The notes under the pieces are model-generated. The model ran no database searches, was not told where the DNA came from, and saw only the letters and a program-made list of their open reading frames with translations. The position numbers and the translations under genes were made by a program. A stretch of 64,000 bases of DNA from Welwitschia mirabilis. Its lineage: Eukaryota; Gnetophyta; Gnetopsida; Welwitschiales. Position 1 is the first letter of the stretch. Each line of letters starts with the position of its first letter. The DNA is taken from assembly GCA_051453625.1 (NCBI GenBank), contig JBOZIK010000001.1, positions 203,458,995 through 203,522,994 on the forward strand, in the 5' to 3' direction. This document shows, one piece after another, positions 24,842 to 36,010 of this stretch.

Positions 24842-25100
24842 ATTGTCCTGTCTGTCATGGGGATGACAGAAGGGATGACACACATAGAAACCAGAAAAAT
24901 AGAAATAGAATCGTAATTGAAATAGAAAGCAGAAAACATAGAAAATAGGACTATCATCCACTTGGTCGTTCAGATGTCACAAGAGATGATAGAAACTAAT
25001 TTATTGCAAAAAAAATTCAAATCCAAAAATAAAACTAAGAATAAAAATTATATACTATCATCCTGTCTGTTGTGTGAATGATAGAGGGAATGATCACTAT
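24842..25100 (-). repeat. Leader hairpin cluster of Tat2, first copy (three units)
   Basis: Units start at about 24,842, 24,950 and 25,056, roughly 110 bp apart. The first contains a perfect 7-bp stem with a GGGG loop, CTGTCAT-GGGG-ATGACAG (24,852-24,869), plus outer GTCC/TCATCC and GGGATGACA arms. They lie between the ORF start and the primer site. Confidence 0.75.
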
Positions 25101-25207
25101 CTTTTTANNNNNNNNNNNNNNNNNNNNNNNNNNNNNNNNNNNNNNNNNNNNNNNNNNNNNNNNNNNNNNNNNNNNNNNNNNNNNNNNNNNNNNNNNNNNN
25201 NNNNNNN

Positions 25208-26738
25208 GTAAGAGATTAAGATAGGCTTAACATACCTAAGAAGATCTTTAACATTTAATTTAAAATATGGATTGGAATTAAGAAGATATGGTTTTTCCTA
25301 ATTAAGAGTTCCAAGATATCTCAAATTTTGTTTTGAAAAAGAATGATCAATGGAAGTACATGGTAGAGTTAACTTTGTAAATGAAGAAGAGATCTTACTT
25401 TTTGTACATGAAGTTTTCAAGGGAAGAGGTTGGGAGATTTTTGAACTTAAGTCATTAAGATGATGTGGTTCATTACTTTCAAGGACAAGAATGTAATTTG
25501 GAAATATACTTATTTGAATAATTTCTTCATTGATTATTTCTCTCTCTTCTTTATAATTGATTATTTCTTGTTCTTCATTTTTATTTTATTGAGGATCATT
25601 GTTCTTTTCTAAGTTGGTGGATTCCTTAAAATAATCATTTGAAAGATTGTAGAAAAAAGCTCTCATTTGTTTTCATTAATTAATAAAAGATATTTTAATG
25701 TTTCTTGGCTTGATTTCTTTTCCTCTTTAAATAACTCTATTAATTCTAAACTATAATCCTCATTTGAGTTGAGTTGATCATTTTCCTTTATTATGTTTTA
25801 ATGCTTATCTCCATTAATTTTAAAAGTTGAGCCTTTAGTATTAATGAAACTCCTTCATCCTTAAAAAATATGTGAAAGTTTGGGATATGATCTAAAATTT
25901 CAATGCCATCATCTTCTTCTTATTTACTATTCTCATCATCTTATTGTGTGTTGTTTTTTCCATTAGAAGGCAAAATGTGATCATCATTTCTTTCATAAAT
26001 TAAAGAATTTCTAAAGTATTTATAAATGAATTCTTCATATAATGAATGATTTTATAACACCTCATCATCATCATCTAAATAGTCATCTTCATCCTCATTG
26101 TTTAAAGATATAGTTGAATTGTGATTTTCTCCTCTTTGTTTATCACCTAATGAGTAGAATTATGAAGTTTAATCTAAAGTTTTATTCTCAACTTAAAAGC
26201 AAGAATTATAATCATTTATTCCTAAGTTGTTTTTATTTTCCTCAAGGTAAGATGAATCAAGATAGTTTTGAGGTTTGCATTTTAAGAGATCCTTGATTTT
26301 GTTGAATAAAACCAATTAAATTTTAAGTTTATTGGTTATTTTATAATGCCTTTTTATTATGTCCCTTAATTCTTCCATTAGATCATTTTCTTCTTCATAG
26401 TAGTTTATGGGAGATGGATGGCATGTGTAAAAATGATTTTATGAGGTTGAATCTATAAGATTTTCATCATTAGTTCTATATGGATTTTAAAAAGAAAATG
26501 GGGGATAATAAGGTGGTTGAAAAGAGGAATAAGCCCTATCCCTACTCTCAACATTTTTTGTGTGTTTGCCTTCCTTTTTCTCAAAAATCTCTCTAAGTAT
26601 TTTCTTACCATCCTCCTCGGATTCTTTTCTTATTTTTTCAAAAATAATGTGCTCAAGTGTTTTATTACCATTATCCTCAGATTCATTTTTACACCTTTCA
26701 AAAAAACTATTTATACGGGCTCTTCTATCACTATTCAT
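25208..26738 (-). pseudogene. Tat2 ORF, second assembly copy
   Basis: Starts at ATG 26,738 with MNSDRRARINSFFERCKNE. The first 83 codons are open to 26,487 and are better preserved than in the other copies: a charged, helical N-terminal half, then NVESRDRAYSSFQPPYYP. Further left the frame is broken and the acidic tracts of the first copy recur. The same three-residue opening and length in all three copies shows this start is real. Function is not recognised. Confidence 0.6.
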
Positions 26739-26985
26739 TTTTGAGAAGAATGGGAAGAAGAGAATCTTATTTCAAGATGAAGGCATATACTTAGAGATGA
26801 TTGAGTTTTAAAAATAAAATGAGCTCGAAAAATAAATAATGTATGCACCTGGAGTTTGTATGCCTCTTATTCTTTGATACTTTCTTCTGCTAGAAATCTT
26901 TTTTCTTTGATAAGCCTTTTTCTGGACTAATAATGTCATAATACTTGCAAATAAAAAATAACAAAAAACAAATCAAAAGAAAACT

Positions 26986-27236
26986 GTCATCCTATATGTC
27001 ACGGGAATGATAGAAGGAACGACACACACAAAAACTAGGAAAATAGAAATAGAGCCATACTTGAAATAGAAAGCAAAAAAATACAGAAAATAGTACTATC
27101 ATTTACCTGGTCATTCAGACATCATAGGAGATGACAGAAACTAATTTATTACATAAAAATTAAAATCTAAAAATAAAATTAAAAATAAAAAGTGTACATT
27201 ATTATCCTCTTTTACTGTGGGAATGATAGAGGGGAC
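26986..27236 (-). repeat. Leader hairpin cluster of Tat2, second copy (three units)
   Basis: Units lie at about 26,988 (TGTCACGGGAATGATAG), 27,097 (CCTGGTCATTCAGACATC) and 27,190 (TTACTGTGGGAATGATAG). Order and spacing are the same as at 24,842-25,100. Confidence 0.7.
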
Positions 27237-27390
27237 GACCACAAATTTTTATAGAAAATTGAAACTAAAAAACTAAAATTGAAATACTACACATAGAAAA
27301 CCTATAGCTCCTAATAAAGAATAGACAAATAATCAAACAGAGGTCTGATATACTCACTGGAATAAAGACAATCCTTGTACTCCTCAATAG

Positions 27391-27412
27391 CCTTCCTCGC
27401 CAATAGTGCCAA
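27391..27412 (-). promoter_or_regulatory. Primer binding site of Tat2 (Tat/Athila type)
   Basis: The minus strand reads TTGGCACTATTGGCGAGG..., against the TTGGCGCCGTTGCCGGGG... motif known from Tat/Athila and related non-autonomous elements. 17 of 22 bases match and four of five differences are transitions. It lies two bases from the LTR. Confidence 0.65.
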
Positions 27413-27414
27413 GA

Positions 27415-28404
27415 TGTTACAGTGTGTATTTGTACAAGTTTTTACATTTAAAGAGATCCTATTATTTATAATCAAAATAGATATCTTACACAATACATCA
27501 TACTAGTATGAGTGGGAGTAGATCCAAAATGTCGTATTCTCATTGAATTCAATGAGATGAGACTTAGGTTACTTTACAAAAGAATATAGAAACCAAAAAT
27601 AAATAAAAAATGCAAAGAAATAAAGTATAATGCATAATGCAAGTTGCAACTATTCTAAATGCAAATGTAAAATGAACTAATACTACTTGCTTTTAGCCTT
27701 AACAAAGGTTGCCCTTGATAATCTATATCACCCAAGAAATTATCACCAGATTAAGGGCAACATAGACTATAAGGGTTATCAAAGAAACTAACATATGCAA
27801 ACATGAAAACAAAATAAGATTTATACTAAGAAAGAGTAAAAAGCATACAACCCTCCATGAAGTACACATCTTTCTGTAATACTTAAGATGGATTTTCTAC
27901 CCCTCGATCTCCTATCACAAGAATTTTTGGTGCAACAAAGATGAGAAGAAGAGTTAAGGAGAATTTATTTATAATAACTCATAGCAAAAATAGACAAACG
28001 GTAGGTGTGGTTAGATGTGCTTCATAAATGAAATAGACAAAATAGTCAAAGATCACTATCAGAGTCAGTTACATGTTAGTGCCATCCAAATAATTATTCG
28101 GATGATAATGGGGATGATAGCTCATTATAAAATATTCTCAGAATGATGATTCAATAGTCCAAATTAGCAGTCATCATCCTGCCTGTTATGAAGATGATGA
28201 AGGAGACAATGGTATTCTTTGATTATTTTCTTGAATAGAAAGAATTTTTATCAATAATACTTCTTCAAAGATCTATGCATTAGAAAGTGCCTTTAATACA
28301 TTAAATTTGGTTAAAAATTGCACATTTCTGAGATTCTCTTATATCTTTAAAGTCCTTAGAATTACACTTAAACCTATGTAAAACTCCTATAAAACAACTC
28401 ATAT
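27415..28404 (-). repeat. Tat2 5' LTR, first assembly copy (cut by gap)
   Basis: Begins TGTTACAGTGTG and aligns with 17,059-18,100. It holds hairpin motifs at 28,081-28,120 and 28,166-28,215 and breaks off at the 100-N gap. Confidence 0.75.
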
Positions 28405-28504
28405 NNNNNNNNNNNNNNNNNNNNNNNNNNNNNNNNNNNNNNNNNNNNNNNNNNNNNNNNNNNNNNNNNNNNNNNNNNNNNNNNNNNNNNNNNNNNNNNN
28501 NNNN

Positions 28505-29087
28505 TAGAATGATGAATTTTGATCTAAAGTTCTATTCTTAACTTGAAAGCAATAATTATAATAATTTATTCCTAAGTTGTTTTCATTTTCCTTAAAGTAA
28601 GATGAATCAGGATAGTTTTAAGGATTTTGCATTTTAAGAGATCTTTGATTTTGTTGAATAAAAGCAACCAAAATTCTACATGTTTATTAGTTATTTTATG
28701 GTTTTTATTGTGTTCCTTAATTCTTCTATTGGATTATTTTCTTCTTCATAGTAGTTCATGGGAGATGGATGGAATGTGTAAAAATGATTACATGAGGTTG
28801 AATCTATAAGATTTTCATTATTAGTTCTATATGAATTTTAAAAAGAAAAGGGGGGATAATAAGGTGATTGAAAAGAGGAATGTACCCTATCCCTACTCTC
28901 AACATGTTTTTTTGTTGGCCTCCCTTTTTCTTAAAAAGCTCTTTAAGTGTTTTCTTACCATCTCCACGAATTCTTTTCTTCTTTTTTTACAAAGAATTTT
29001 CCCAAGTGTTTTATAACCATTATCCTTAGATTCGTTTTTACACATTTTAAAAAAACTGTTTATGTAGGATCTTCTATCACTATTCAT
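28505..29087 (-). pseudogene. Tat2 ORF, third assembly copy (5' part)
   Basis: Starts MNSDRRSYINSFFKMCKNES at ATG 29,087. Open to 28,899, then broken; the rest is lost at the gap. Same protein as at 26,738 and 24,569. Confidence 0.6.
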
Positions 29088-29331
29088 TTTTGAGAAGAAT
29101 TGGAAGAAGAGAATCTTAGTTCAAGATGAAGGCATGTTCTTAGAAATATTGAGTTTTAAAACTATAATGAGCTAAAAAAAAATAATATATGCACATGAAG
29201 TTTGTATGCCTCTTCTTCTTTAATACTTTCTTTTGTCAGCAGCACTTTTTCTCTGATAAGCCTTTTTCTGGACCAACAATATCATAATACCTGCAAGTAA
29301 AAAATAATAAAAAACAAATTAAAAGAACACT

Positions 29332-29578
29332 ATCATCCTATATGTAATGGGAATGACATAAGGAATGACACACATAAAAATTAAGAAAATAGAAACAGAG
29401 CCATAACTAAAAAAGAAAGCAAAAAAAAGTACAAAAAATAGTACTATCATTCACCTGGTCATCCGGACACCATAGGAGATGACAGAAACTAATTTATTAC
29501 ATAAAAATTAAAATTCAAAAATAAAATTAAAAATAAAAATTACACACTATTATCCTCTTTTATTATGGGAATGACAGA
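29332..29578 (-). repeat. Leader hairpin cluster of Tat2, third copy
   Basis: Three units at about 29,332, 29,442 and 29,552, matching those at 26,986-27,236 in order. The middle one keeps GGTCATCCGGAC-type arms. Confidence 0.7.
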
Positions 29579-29767
29579 GGGAATGACCACAAATTTTTAT
29601 AGAAAATTAAAACTAAAAAACTAAAATTGAAATACTACATATAGAAAACCTATAGCTCCTAATAAAATACAACATTGCATAGACAAATAATCAAACAAAG
29701 GTATGATATATTCACCGGAATAACGACAAACCTTGTACTCCTTAATAACCTTTCTCAGCAATAGTGC

Positions 29768-30489
29768 AACACAGACTATAAGGATTATCAAAGAAACTAA
29801 CATATGCAAACATGAAAACAAAACAAGATTTATATTAAGAAAGAGTAAAAAGCATTTTAGTTACAAAACTTCCAAGCCTTAATAGAGGATACATAGCACT
29901 TAACGAAGTGCACATCTTTCTGCAATACTTAAGATGGATCTCCTGCCCTTTGATCTCCTATACAAGAATTTCTGGTGTAATAAAGATAAGAAGGAAAGTC
30001 AAGAGGGGTTTATTTATAATAACTCATAGCAAAAAAAAGACAAACGATAGGTGTGGTTAGGTGTACTTCATAAATGAAACAGATGAAATAGTCAAAGATC
30101 ACTGTCAGAGTTGGTTACATGTCAGTATCATTCAAACTATTATTCAGACAATAATGGGAATGATAGCTCATTATAAAATATTCTTAGAATGATGATCCAA
30201 TAGTCTAAATCAGTAGTCATCATCCTGCATATTGTGAGAATGATGAACGAGACAATGGTATTCTTTAATCATTCTCTTAAAGAGAACTTAGCATTTTTAT
30301 CAACAATCCTTCTTTAAACATCTGTGCATCAGAAAGTGCCTTTAATACATAAAATTTGGTTAAAAATTACACATTTCTGAGATTCTCTTATATCTTCAAA
30401 ATCCTTAGAATTTCACTTAAAATAGTGTAAATTTCCTATAAAATAACTCATATAACCCCATTAAATAACCACAAATTAGTAGTGCAACA
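29768..30489 (-). repeat. Tat2 5' LTR, second assembly copy (internally deleted)
   Basis: Joined directly to AATAGTGC of the primer region. It lacks the primer site core and the first ~345 bp seen at 27,415 onward. Ends AGTGCAACA at 30,489. The hairpin motif lies at 30,207-30,260. Confidence 0.7.
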
Positions 30490-32230
30490 TAGACCTTTAA
30501 ACTTTGGTCATTTCTCCAACAATGATCTTTGGTATTACTGTTTACCTCTTGAGTTTCTTTCTACTTGATTATTTTTCTATTGATTTTATCATCTATGTTT
30601 TACTACAATGGTAAGCTAATTCCATCCGAGATTTCTCTAGAATAATCATGTTTTTATAATCTATTTTTACATAAAAACTAAGATAGTTTAGATGATATTT
30701 ATTGTTTAAGTAAATGTTCATATTGTTTCAAGAATCATTTTTCATTTATCTAGTCAAATATCCAAAATGAAAGAACTTATCAAAAATTCCATTTTAGAAA
30801 GAAAGTTACTTCCTCTAGATAATCTAGTTAATGAAGGAGGACAGACATTAAAGTCTCATTTTTTAATTTCTTAGAAAGTAAATAATCCAAGTTTCTAGAC
30901 AAGAAAACTTAAGGAAGAGTTGGATTAAATTCTAATGGATAATGCAAACATATTTCATGAACTAAATAATATTAGAAATTTTTATGAGAATGCGAGGATT
31001 GAGAAAGAAAAATCATCAAAGAAACTTCAAAATTTTTTTTTAAAAAGCTCCAAAAAGTAATCCATTACATGTCTTTGGCTATGATCATCCCTCACAGTGA
31101 AAGCAATAGAGCACTTGTTTCCATATTAATACAAGATTTTAAAGGCAAATGTTATTAGAAGGAAGTAGAGGATGCCTTTTTAATGCAAATAAAAGAGAAA
31201 CGTAAAAAATTTTCTAAAACTACCAATGGAACTATTATTTTTACCTATGCATAGGAAATTATTTCTCTAAAAAAATAATTTAATGTAGTAGGTGTTGACA
31301 TGTTATACATTTTAACATCTATAGAAACAAATGTCTATAGTATTACATAGCATACTTTTAAAGAAATAAAACAAAAATATCACATGCTTGATATTATAAA
31401 GTAGCTAGAGGATGATATAAATACATTGAATCAAGAGAAGAAAAGATAAGAGGAAATTATTTCTTTGATTTCAAATAAGAACAAATAGCTTAAATCTCAG
31501 ACACTATAGGATATATCTCAATATTAATGTTTATAAACTCATTGAAACAACCAAGAGAAGGATATAAACATGAAATAGAATAATTTTGTCAATTGAAGGA
31601 AATAAAGGAGGACTTAATGAATTAGACTTCTATAGTTGAAAAAGAGATAAACTATTATAGAAATTTTAAACTTTTTGCAAAAGTGAGGCTTAAACAACTT
31701 GCTCAATATAGTGGCTTTAATTATCAACCTAAATAATATTCTAGTGTTGATCTTCACCCTAACACTATTGTAAAAGTCATATGGAAAAGCAATTATAAAA
31801 TGAAGGAATTACAAAAAAGGCTTAAACATTATAGTCATGATAATAATAAAATTCAAAAAAAAATGTAATAACTTGATCAAAATTTGGATTTAATAAGATA
31901 GTACAAAAAAAAAAATACTACTAAAAAGTTGAATGCATTTTATAAGTAGGTTGGTAAGTTTGTTATGAATGAATATATTTCTTACAATGAAGAATAAGCT
32001 TAAGGTAATAAAAATGAGAGTTAAGGACATAAATTTCCTATAGAAAAGGATTATTTTAATTATATGATTCATTTTGCTAAAACTTTTGAAAGAATGGTTG
32101 ACAATCAATCACATTTAAAATTCAAAATAGAGGAACTTAAATCTTTTTTAAACACTTATTTCAATACTACATAGAAGTTAGTATCTAAGGCCCTACTAAA
32201 TTTCTTAGAGTATCTTTTCACTCAACTAAT
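30490..32230 (+). pseudogene. Unidentified decayed plus-strand coding stretch, first copy
   Basis: No intact ORF, but plus-strand pieces read like protein: VIHYMSLAMIIPHSESNRAL, LIQDFKGKCYxKEVEDAFLM, LKQLAQYSGFNYQPK, HFAKTFERMVDNQSHLKFK. Stops are often TAG. Lys/Glu-rich parts suggest coiled coil. The second copy at 33,433-35,060 preserves the same pieces. I cannot name the family; it may be host gene debris or a transposon ORF. It faces the mTERF pseudogene tail to tail. Confidence 0.35.
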
Positions 32231-32289
32231 GCTAATAATTCATGAACTCCTTTTCATTCATTAAAAATATATGCACAAGTGATGAAATA

Positions 32290-33200
32290 TTAGATCTAGT
32301 TACTTGAAAATCTTGAAATTCTTGTACCTATGTTTTAATATTTCCTTGACACTACCTCTTAATAGATTATTGTACCTAAATACTATAATTAAAGCAAGTC
32401 TGATAATATTCATTAAAAACTTCATAGAATTATTTAACTTCTCTAATCTTTAATAAAGCACCTATGAGTGACTAGTAAGAAGATGATCAAAATGTTCATA
32501 GGAAATCTTTTAAAACCTTAAAATACTTTTCTAGGTTCTTTATGAAACTAGTGTCCCTACTTTAAAGAGAGCCATAATGAAATATTTTAATGACATGTTA
32601 AATCCCATGGATTTAACATTATTTAATGTAGGATTCCATATTCTTAATCATATAATTCTATGATTAAAATTTATGAACAAATGAAGTTGTTCATCTTTTA
32701 TTTTGATATTTTGTACAAAATCCACTACTAGTTTCATGAATGTTTTAGGATAAAGATTAAGAAGTTTATGGTTATATTTAATAGAAAAAATGATACTATC
32801 CTTCTTACTACAAATGGATTCTAGGAAATGTACCTTTTCATCTAGGGTTATGCTCTATCTCTTATTATAAAATATAATTTTTGTACTTCAAAGAAACTCT
32901 TAATCATTTTCATGAAATCCTAGTGATTTGAAGAGACCCACTTATAACTTTAGATACTTGAAATTTACTATTAAAAAAATGCATGTGTTCTTAATAATAA
33001 TTCTCTTTATTTGATCATCTATAAATCCATATTATATGAGAAAGTACTTTATCTCTTGATATGAATTAATAGAAATCCTATTTGAAGGCATAATCCTTTT
33101 GTGCATTAACGTTTTAATATGAGATGTAGAAAGTTTGTATTTTGCTTCAAAAAGTTCATGAAAAGTGTAAAATGTGCATCTTCTAGTAAATATCTACATT
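32290..33200 (-). pseudogene. mTERF-family pseudogene, first copy
   Basis: This is the parallel copy of the better-preserved stretch at 35,080-36,010. The minus strand shows the same segments in order, with more frame breaks. See that entry for the domain reading. Confidence 0.6.
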
Positions 33201-33432
33201 ATTCTACTACTACAAGGAAGGCCACAAAATAGACATTATCAAATGATTATAGAGAAAAAGACATAGATTACCTTTTCATATTAATGATACAGAGACATCA
33301 CTATAATGACTTATAGAGCAGATTGCCAGTAGNNNNNNNNNNNNNNNNNNNNNNNNNNNNNNNNNNNNNNNNNNNNNNNNNNNNNNNNNNNNNNNNNNNN
33401 NNNNNNNNNNNNNNNNNNNNNNNNNNNNNNNN

Positions 33433-35060
33433 TTTACTACAATGGAAAGCTAGTGCCATTTGAGATTTTTCTAGAACAATCATGTTTTTATGATCTATTT
33501 TTACATAAAAACTAAGATAGTTTAGATGATATTTATTATTTAAGTAAATGTTCATATTGTTTCGAGAACCATTTTTCATTTAGCTAGACAAATATCTAAA
33601 ATAAAAGAACTTATCAAAAATTCCATTATAGAAAGAAAGTTACTTCCTCTAGATAATCTAGTTAATGAAGGAGAAGAGATATCAAAGTCTCATTTTTTTA
33701 ATTACTTAGAAAATAAATAATCCAAGTTTCTAGACAAGAAAACTTAAGGAAGAGTTGAATTAAATTCTAATGGATAATGCAAACATATTTCATGAACTAA
33801 ATAATATTAGAAATTTTTATGAGAATGTGAGGACTAAGAAAGAAAACTCAGCAAAGAAACTTCAACAAAAATTTTTGAAAACCTCCGAAAAGTAATCCAT
33901 TACATGTCTTTGACTATGATCATCCCTCACAATAAAAGCAACAGAGCACTTGTTTTCAGATTAATACAAGATTTTAAAGGCAAATGTTATTAGAAGGAAG
34001 TAAAGGATGTCTCTTTAATGCAAACAAAAGAGAAAAGTGAAAAATTTTCTAAAATTGTTAATGGAACTATTGTTTTTACCTTTTCACAGGAAATAGATGT
34101 TAAGAAATAATTTAATGTAGTAGGTGTTGAATGCTAGACATTTTAACATCTATAGAAACAAATGTCTATAGTATTACATAGCATACTTTTAAAGAAATGA
34201 AACAAAAATATCACATGATTGATATTCTAAAGTAGCTAGAGGACGATATAAATACATTGAATCAAGAGAAGAAAAGATAAGAGGAAATTATTTCTTTGAT
34301 TTTAAATAAGAACAAATAGCTAAATCTTAAACACTATAGGATACATCTCAATCTTAATGTTTATAAACTCATTAAAACAACCAAGATAAGGATATAAACA
34401 TGAAAATAGAATCATTTTGTCAATTGGAGGAAATAAAAGAGGACTTAATGAATTAGACTTCTATACTTGGAAAAGAGGCAAACTATTATAAAAATTCTAA
34501 ACTTTTTGCAAGAGCAAGGCTTAAATAACCTACTCAATATAGTGGCTTTAATTATCAACCTAAGTAATATTCTAGTGTTGATCTTCACCCTAACACTTCT
34601 ATAAAAGTCATATGGAAAAGCAATTGTAAAATGAAGGAATTACAAAAAAGGCTTAAATATTGTAGTCATGATAACATTAAAATTCAAAGAAATGTATGAA
34701 TAACTTGATCAAAATTTGGATTTAATAAGACAGTACAAAAAAGAGACTACTAAAAGGTTGAATGCATTTTATAACTAGGTTGGTAAGTTTGTTGTGAATG
34801 AATATATTTCTTACAATGAAGCATAAGCTTAAGGTAATAAGAATGAGAGTTAAGGACATGAATTTTCTATAGAAAAGGGCTATTTAAATTAGATGATGCA
34901 TTTTGCTAAAATTTTTTTAAAGAATGATTGACAACCAATCCCATTTAAAAGTCAAAATAGAGGAATTTAAATCTTTTTTTAAACACTTATTTTAATACTA
35001 TACTTTAGAAGTTAGTAGCTAAGACCCTATTAAATTTCTTAGAGTATCTTTTGACTCAGC
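33433..35060 (+). pseudogene. Unidentified decayed plus-strand coding stretch, second copy
   Basis: Near-identical to 30,602-32,230. YSGFNYQPK, SSVDLHPNT and KVIWKSNCKMKELQKRL remain readable, with the same stops. That both copies keep the same broken frames shows the decay predates their separation. Confidence 0.35.
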
Positions 35061-35079
35061 TATTGCTAATAATTCATGA

Positions 35080-36010
35080 ACTCCTTTTCATTCATCAAAA
35101 ATATATGCACAAGTAATAAAATCTTATATCTAGTTACTTGAAAAGCTTGAAATTATTGTAACTATATTTTAATCTTTCCTTGACACTACCTTTCAATAGA
35201 TTAGTATACCTAAACACTATAATTGAAGAAAATCTAATAACATTCATTAAAAACTTCATAGAATTCTTTAACTTCTCTACTCTTTAATAAAGCACCTATG
35301 AGTAACTAGTAGGAAAGTCCAAAATCTTTTAAAATCTTAAAATGCTTTTCTAGGTTCTTTGTGGAACTAGTTCCCTTACTTTAGAGAGAGTCCTAATGAA
35401 ATATTTTAATGACATGTTAAATCCCATGGCTTTAACATTATTTATGTAGGATTCCACCTTCTTAATCATACAACATAGAATTCTATGATTAAAATTTATC
35501 AACAAATGAAGTTGTTCATCTTTTATTTTGATATTTTGTACAAAATCCACTACTAGTTTCATGAATGTTCTAGGATAAAGATCGAGAAGTTTGTGGTTAC
35601 ATTTAATAGCAAAAATGATACTAGCCTTCTCACTACAAATGAATTCTAGAAAATGTACCTTTTCATCTAGGGTTATTCTCTATCTCTTATTATAAAATAT
35701 AATTTTTATACTTCAAAGAAACTCTTAATCATTTTGATGAAATCCTAGTGATTTGAAGAGATCCAATTATAACTTCAGATACTTGAAATACACTATTAAA
35801 AACAAAATGCATGGGTTCTTAATAACAGTTCTCTTTATTTGGTCATCTATAAATCCATATTCTATGAGAAAGTACTTTATCTCTTGATATAACTCGATAG
35901 AAATCCTGTTTGAAGGCATAATCCTTTTGTGCATTAACTTTTTAATATGAGATATAGAAATTTTGTACTTTTGCTTCAAAAAGTTCATGAGAAGTGTAAA
36001 ATGTGCATCT
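35080..36010 (-). pseudogene. mTERF-family (mitochondrial transcription termination factor) pseudogene, second copy
   Basis: Minus-strand frames give, in order, IELYQEIKYFLIEYGFIDDQ, IKRTVIKNPCILFLI (35,767-35,988), FLEFICSEKASIIFAIKCNH, FMKLVVDFVQNIKIKDEQLH, LLINFNHRILCCMIKKVESY, INNVKAMGFNMSLKYFIRTL (35,350-35,562), then MKFLMNVIRFSSIIVFRYTN and LLKGSVKERLKYSYNNFKLF. This is the repeating ~30-residue helical pattern of plant mTERF proteins, including the conserved VKAMGFN and C-terminal F-x-N segments. Such proteins act on organelle nucleic acids. Several stops and frame breaks and no clear transit peptide make it a pseudogene. It is the only trace of a cellular gene family in the window. 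Confidence 0.75.

Larger units (their letters stand above)
23060..27250. repeat. Near-copy pair 3: 23,060-25,107 and 25,208-27,250
   Basis: GTAAGAGATTAA at 23,060 recurs as the first bases after the 100-N gap (25,108-25,207). Both copies contain the Tat2 ORF and its leader. Confidence 0.85.
14307..30489 (-). mobile_element. Tat2: minus-strand Tat/LARD-like element (length inflated by assembly overlaps)
   Basis: The left LTR (14,307-15,352, repeated at 17,059-18,110) and right LTR (27,415-28,404 and 29,768-30,489) match. LTR ends are TGTTGCA...TGCAACA. The purine tract lies at 18,111-18,125 and the primer site at 27,391-27,412. Outer flanks TAAAC (14,302-14,306) and TAGAC (30,490-30,494) differ by one transition and fit a 5-bp target duplication. 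The interior codes for one long decayed protein and shows no protease, RT or integrase, so it is non-autonomous. Removing the repeated contig ends would shorten it to roughly half. Confidence 0.75.
26154..30489. repeat. Near-copy pair 4: 26,154-28,404 and 28,505-30,489
   Basis: TAGAATGATGAATTTTGATC after the 100-N gap (28,405-28,504) matches the sequence near 26,154. The second copy continues to the end of the right LTR and lacks about 350 bp that the first copy has at 27,410-27,757. Confidence 0.85.

Noticed and set aside
24842-25100. MITE or terminal inverted repeat of a DNA transposon
   Set aside because: The dyads are only ~40 bp, show no target duplications, and keep fixed positions inside LTR elements.
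30490-32230. Integrated plant pararetrovirus
   Set aside because: No movement-protein, coat Cys-motif or RT sequence could be read.
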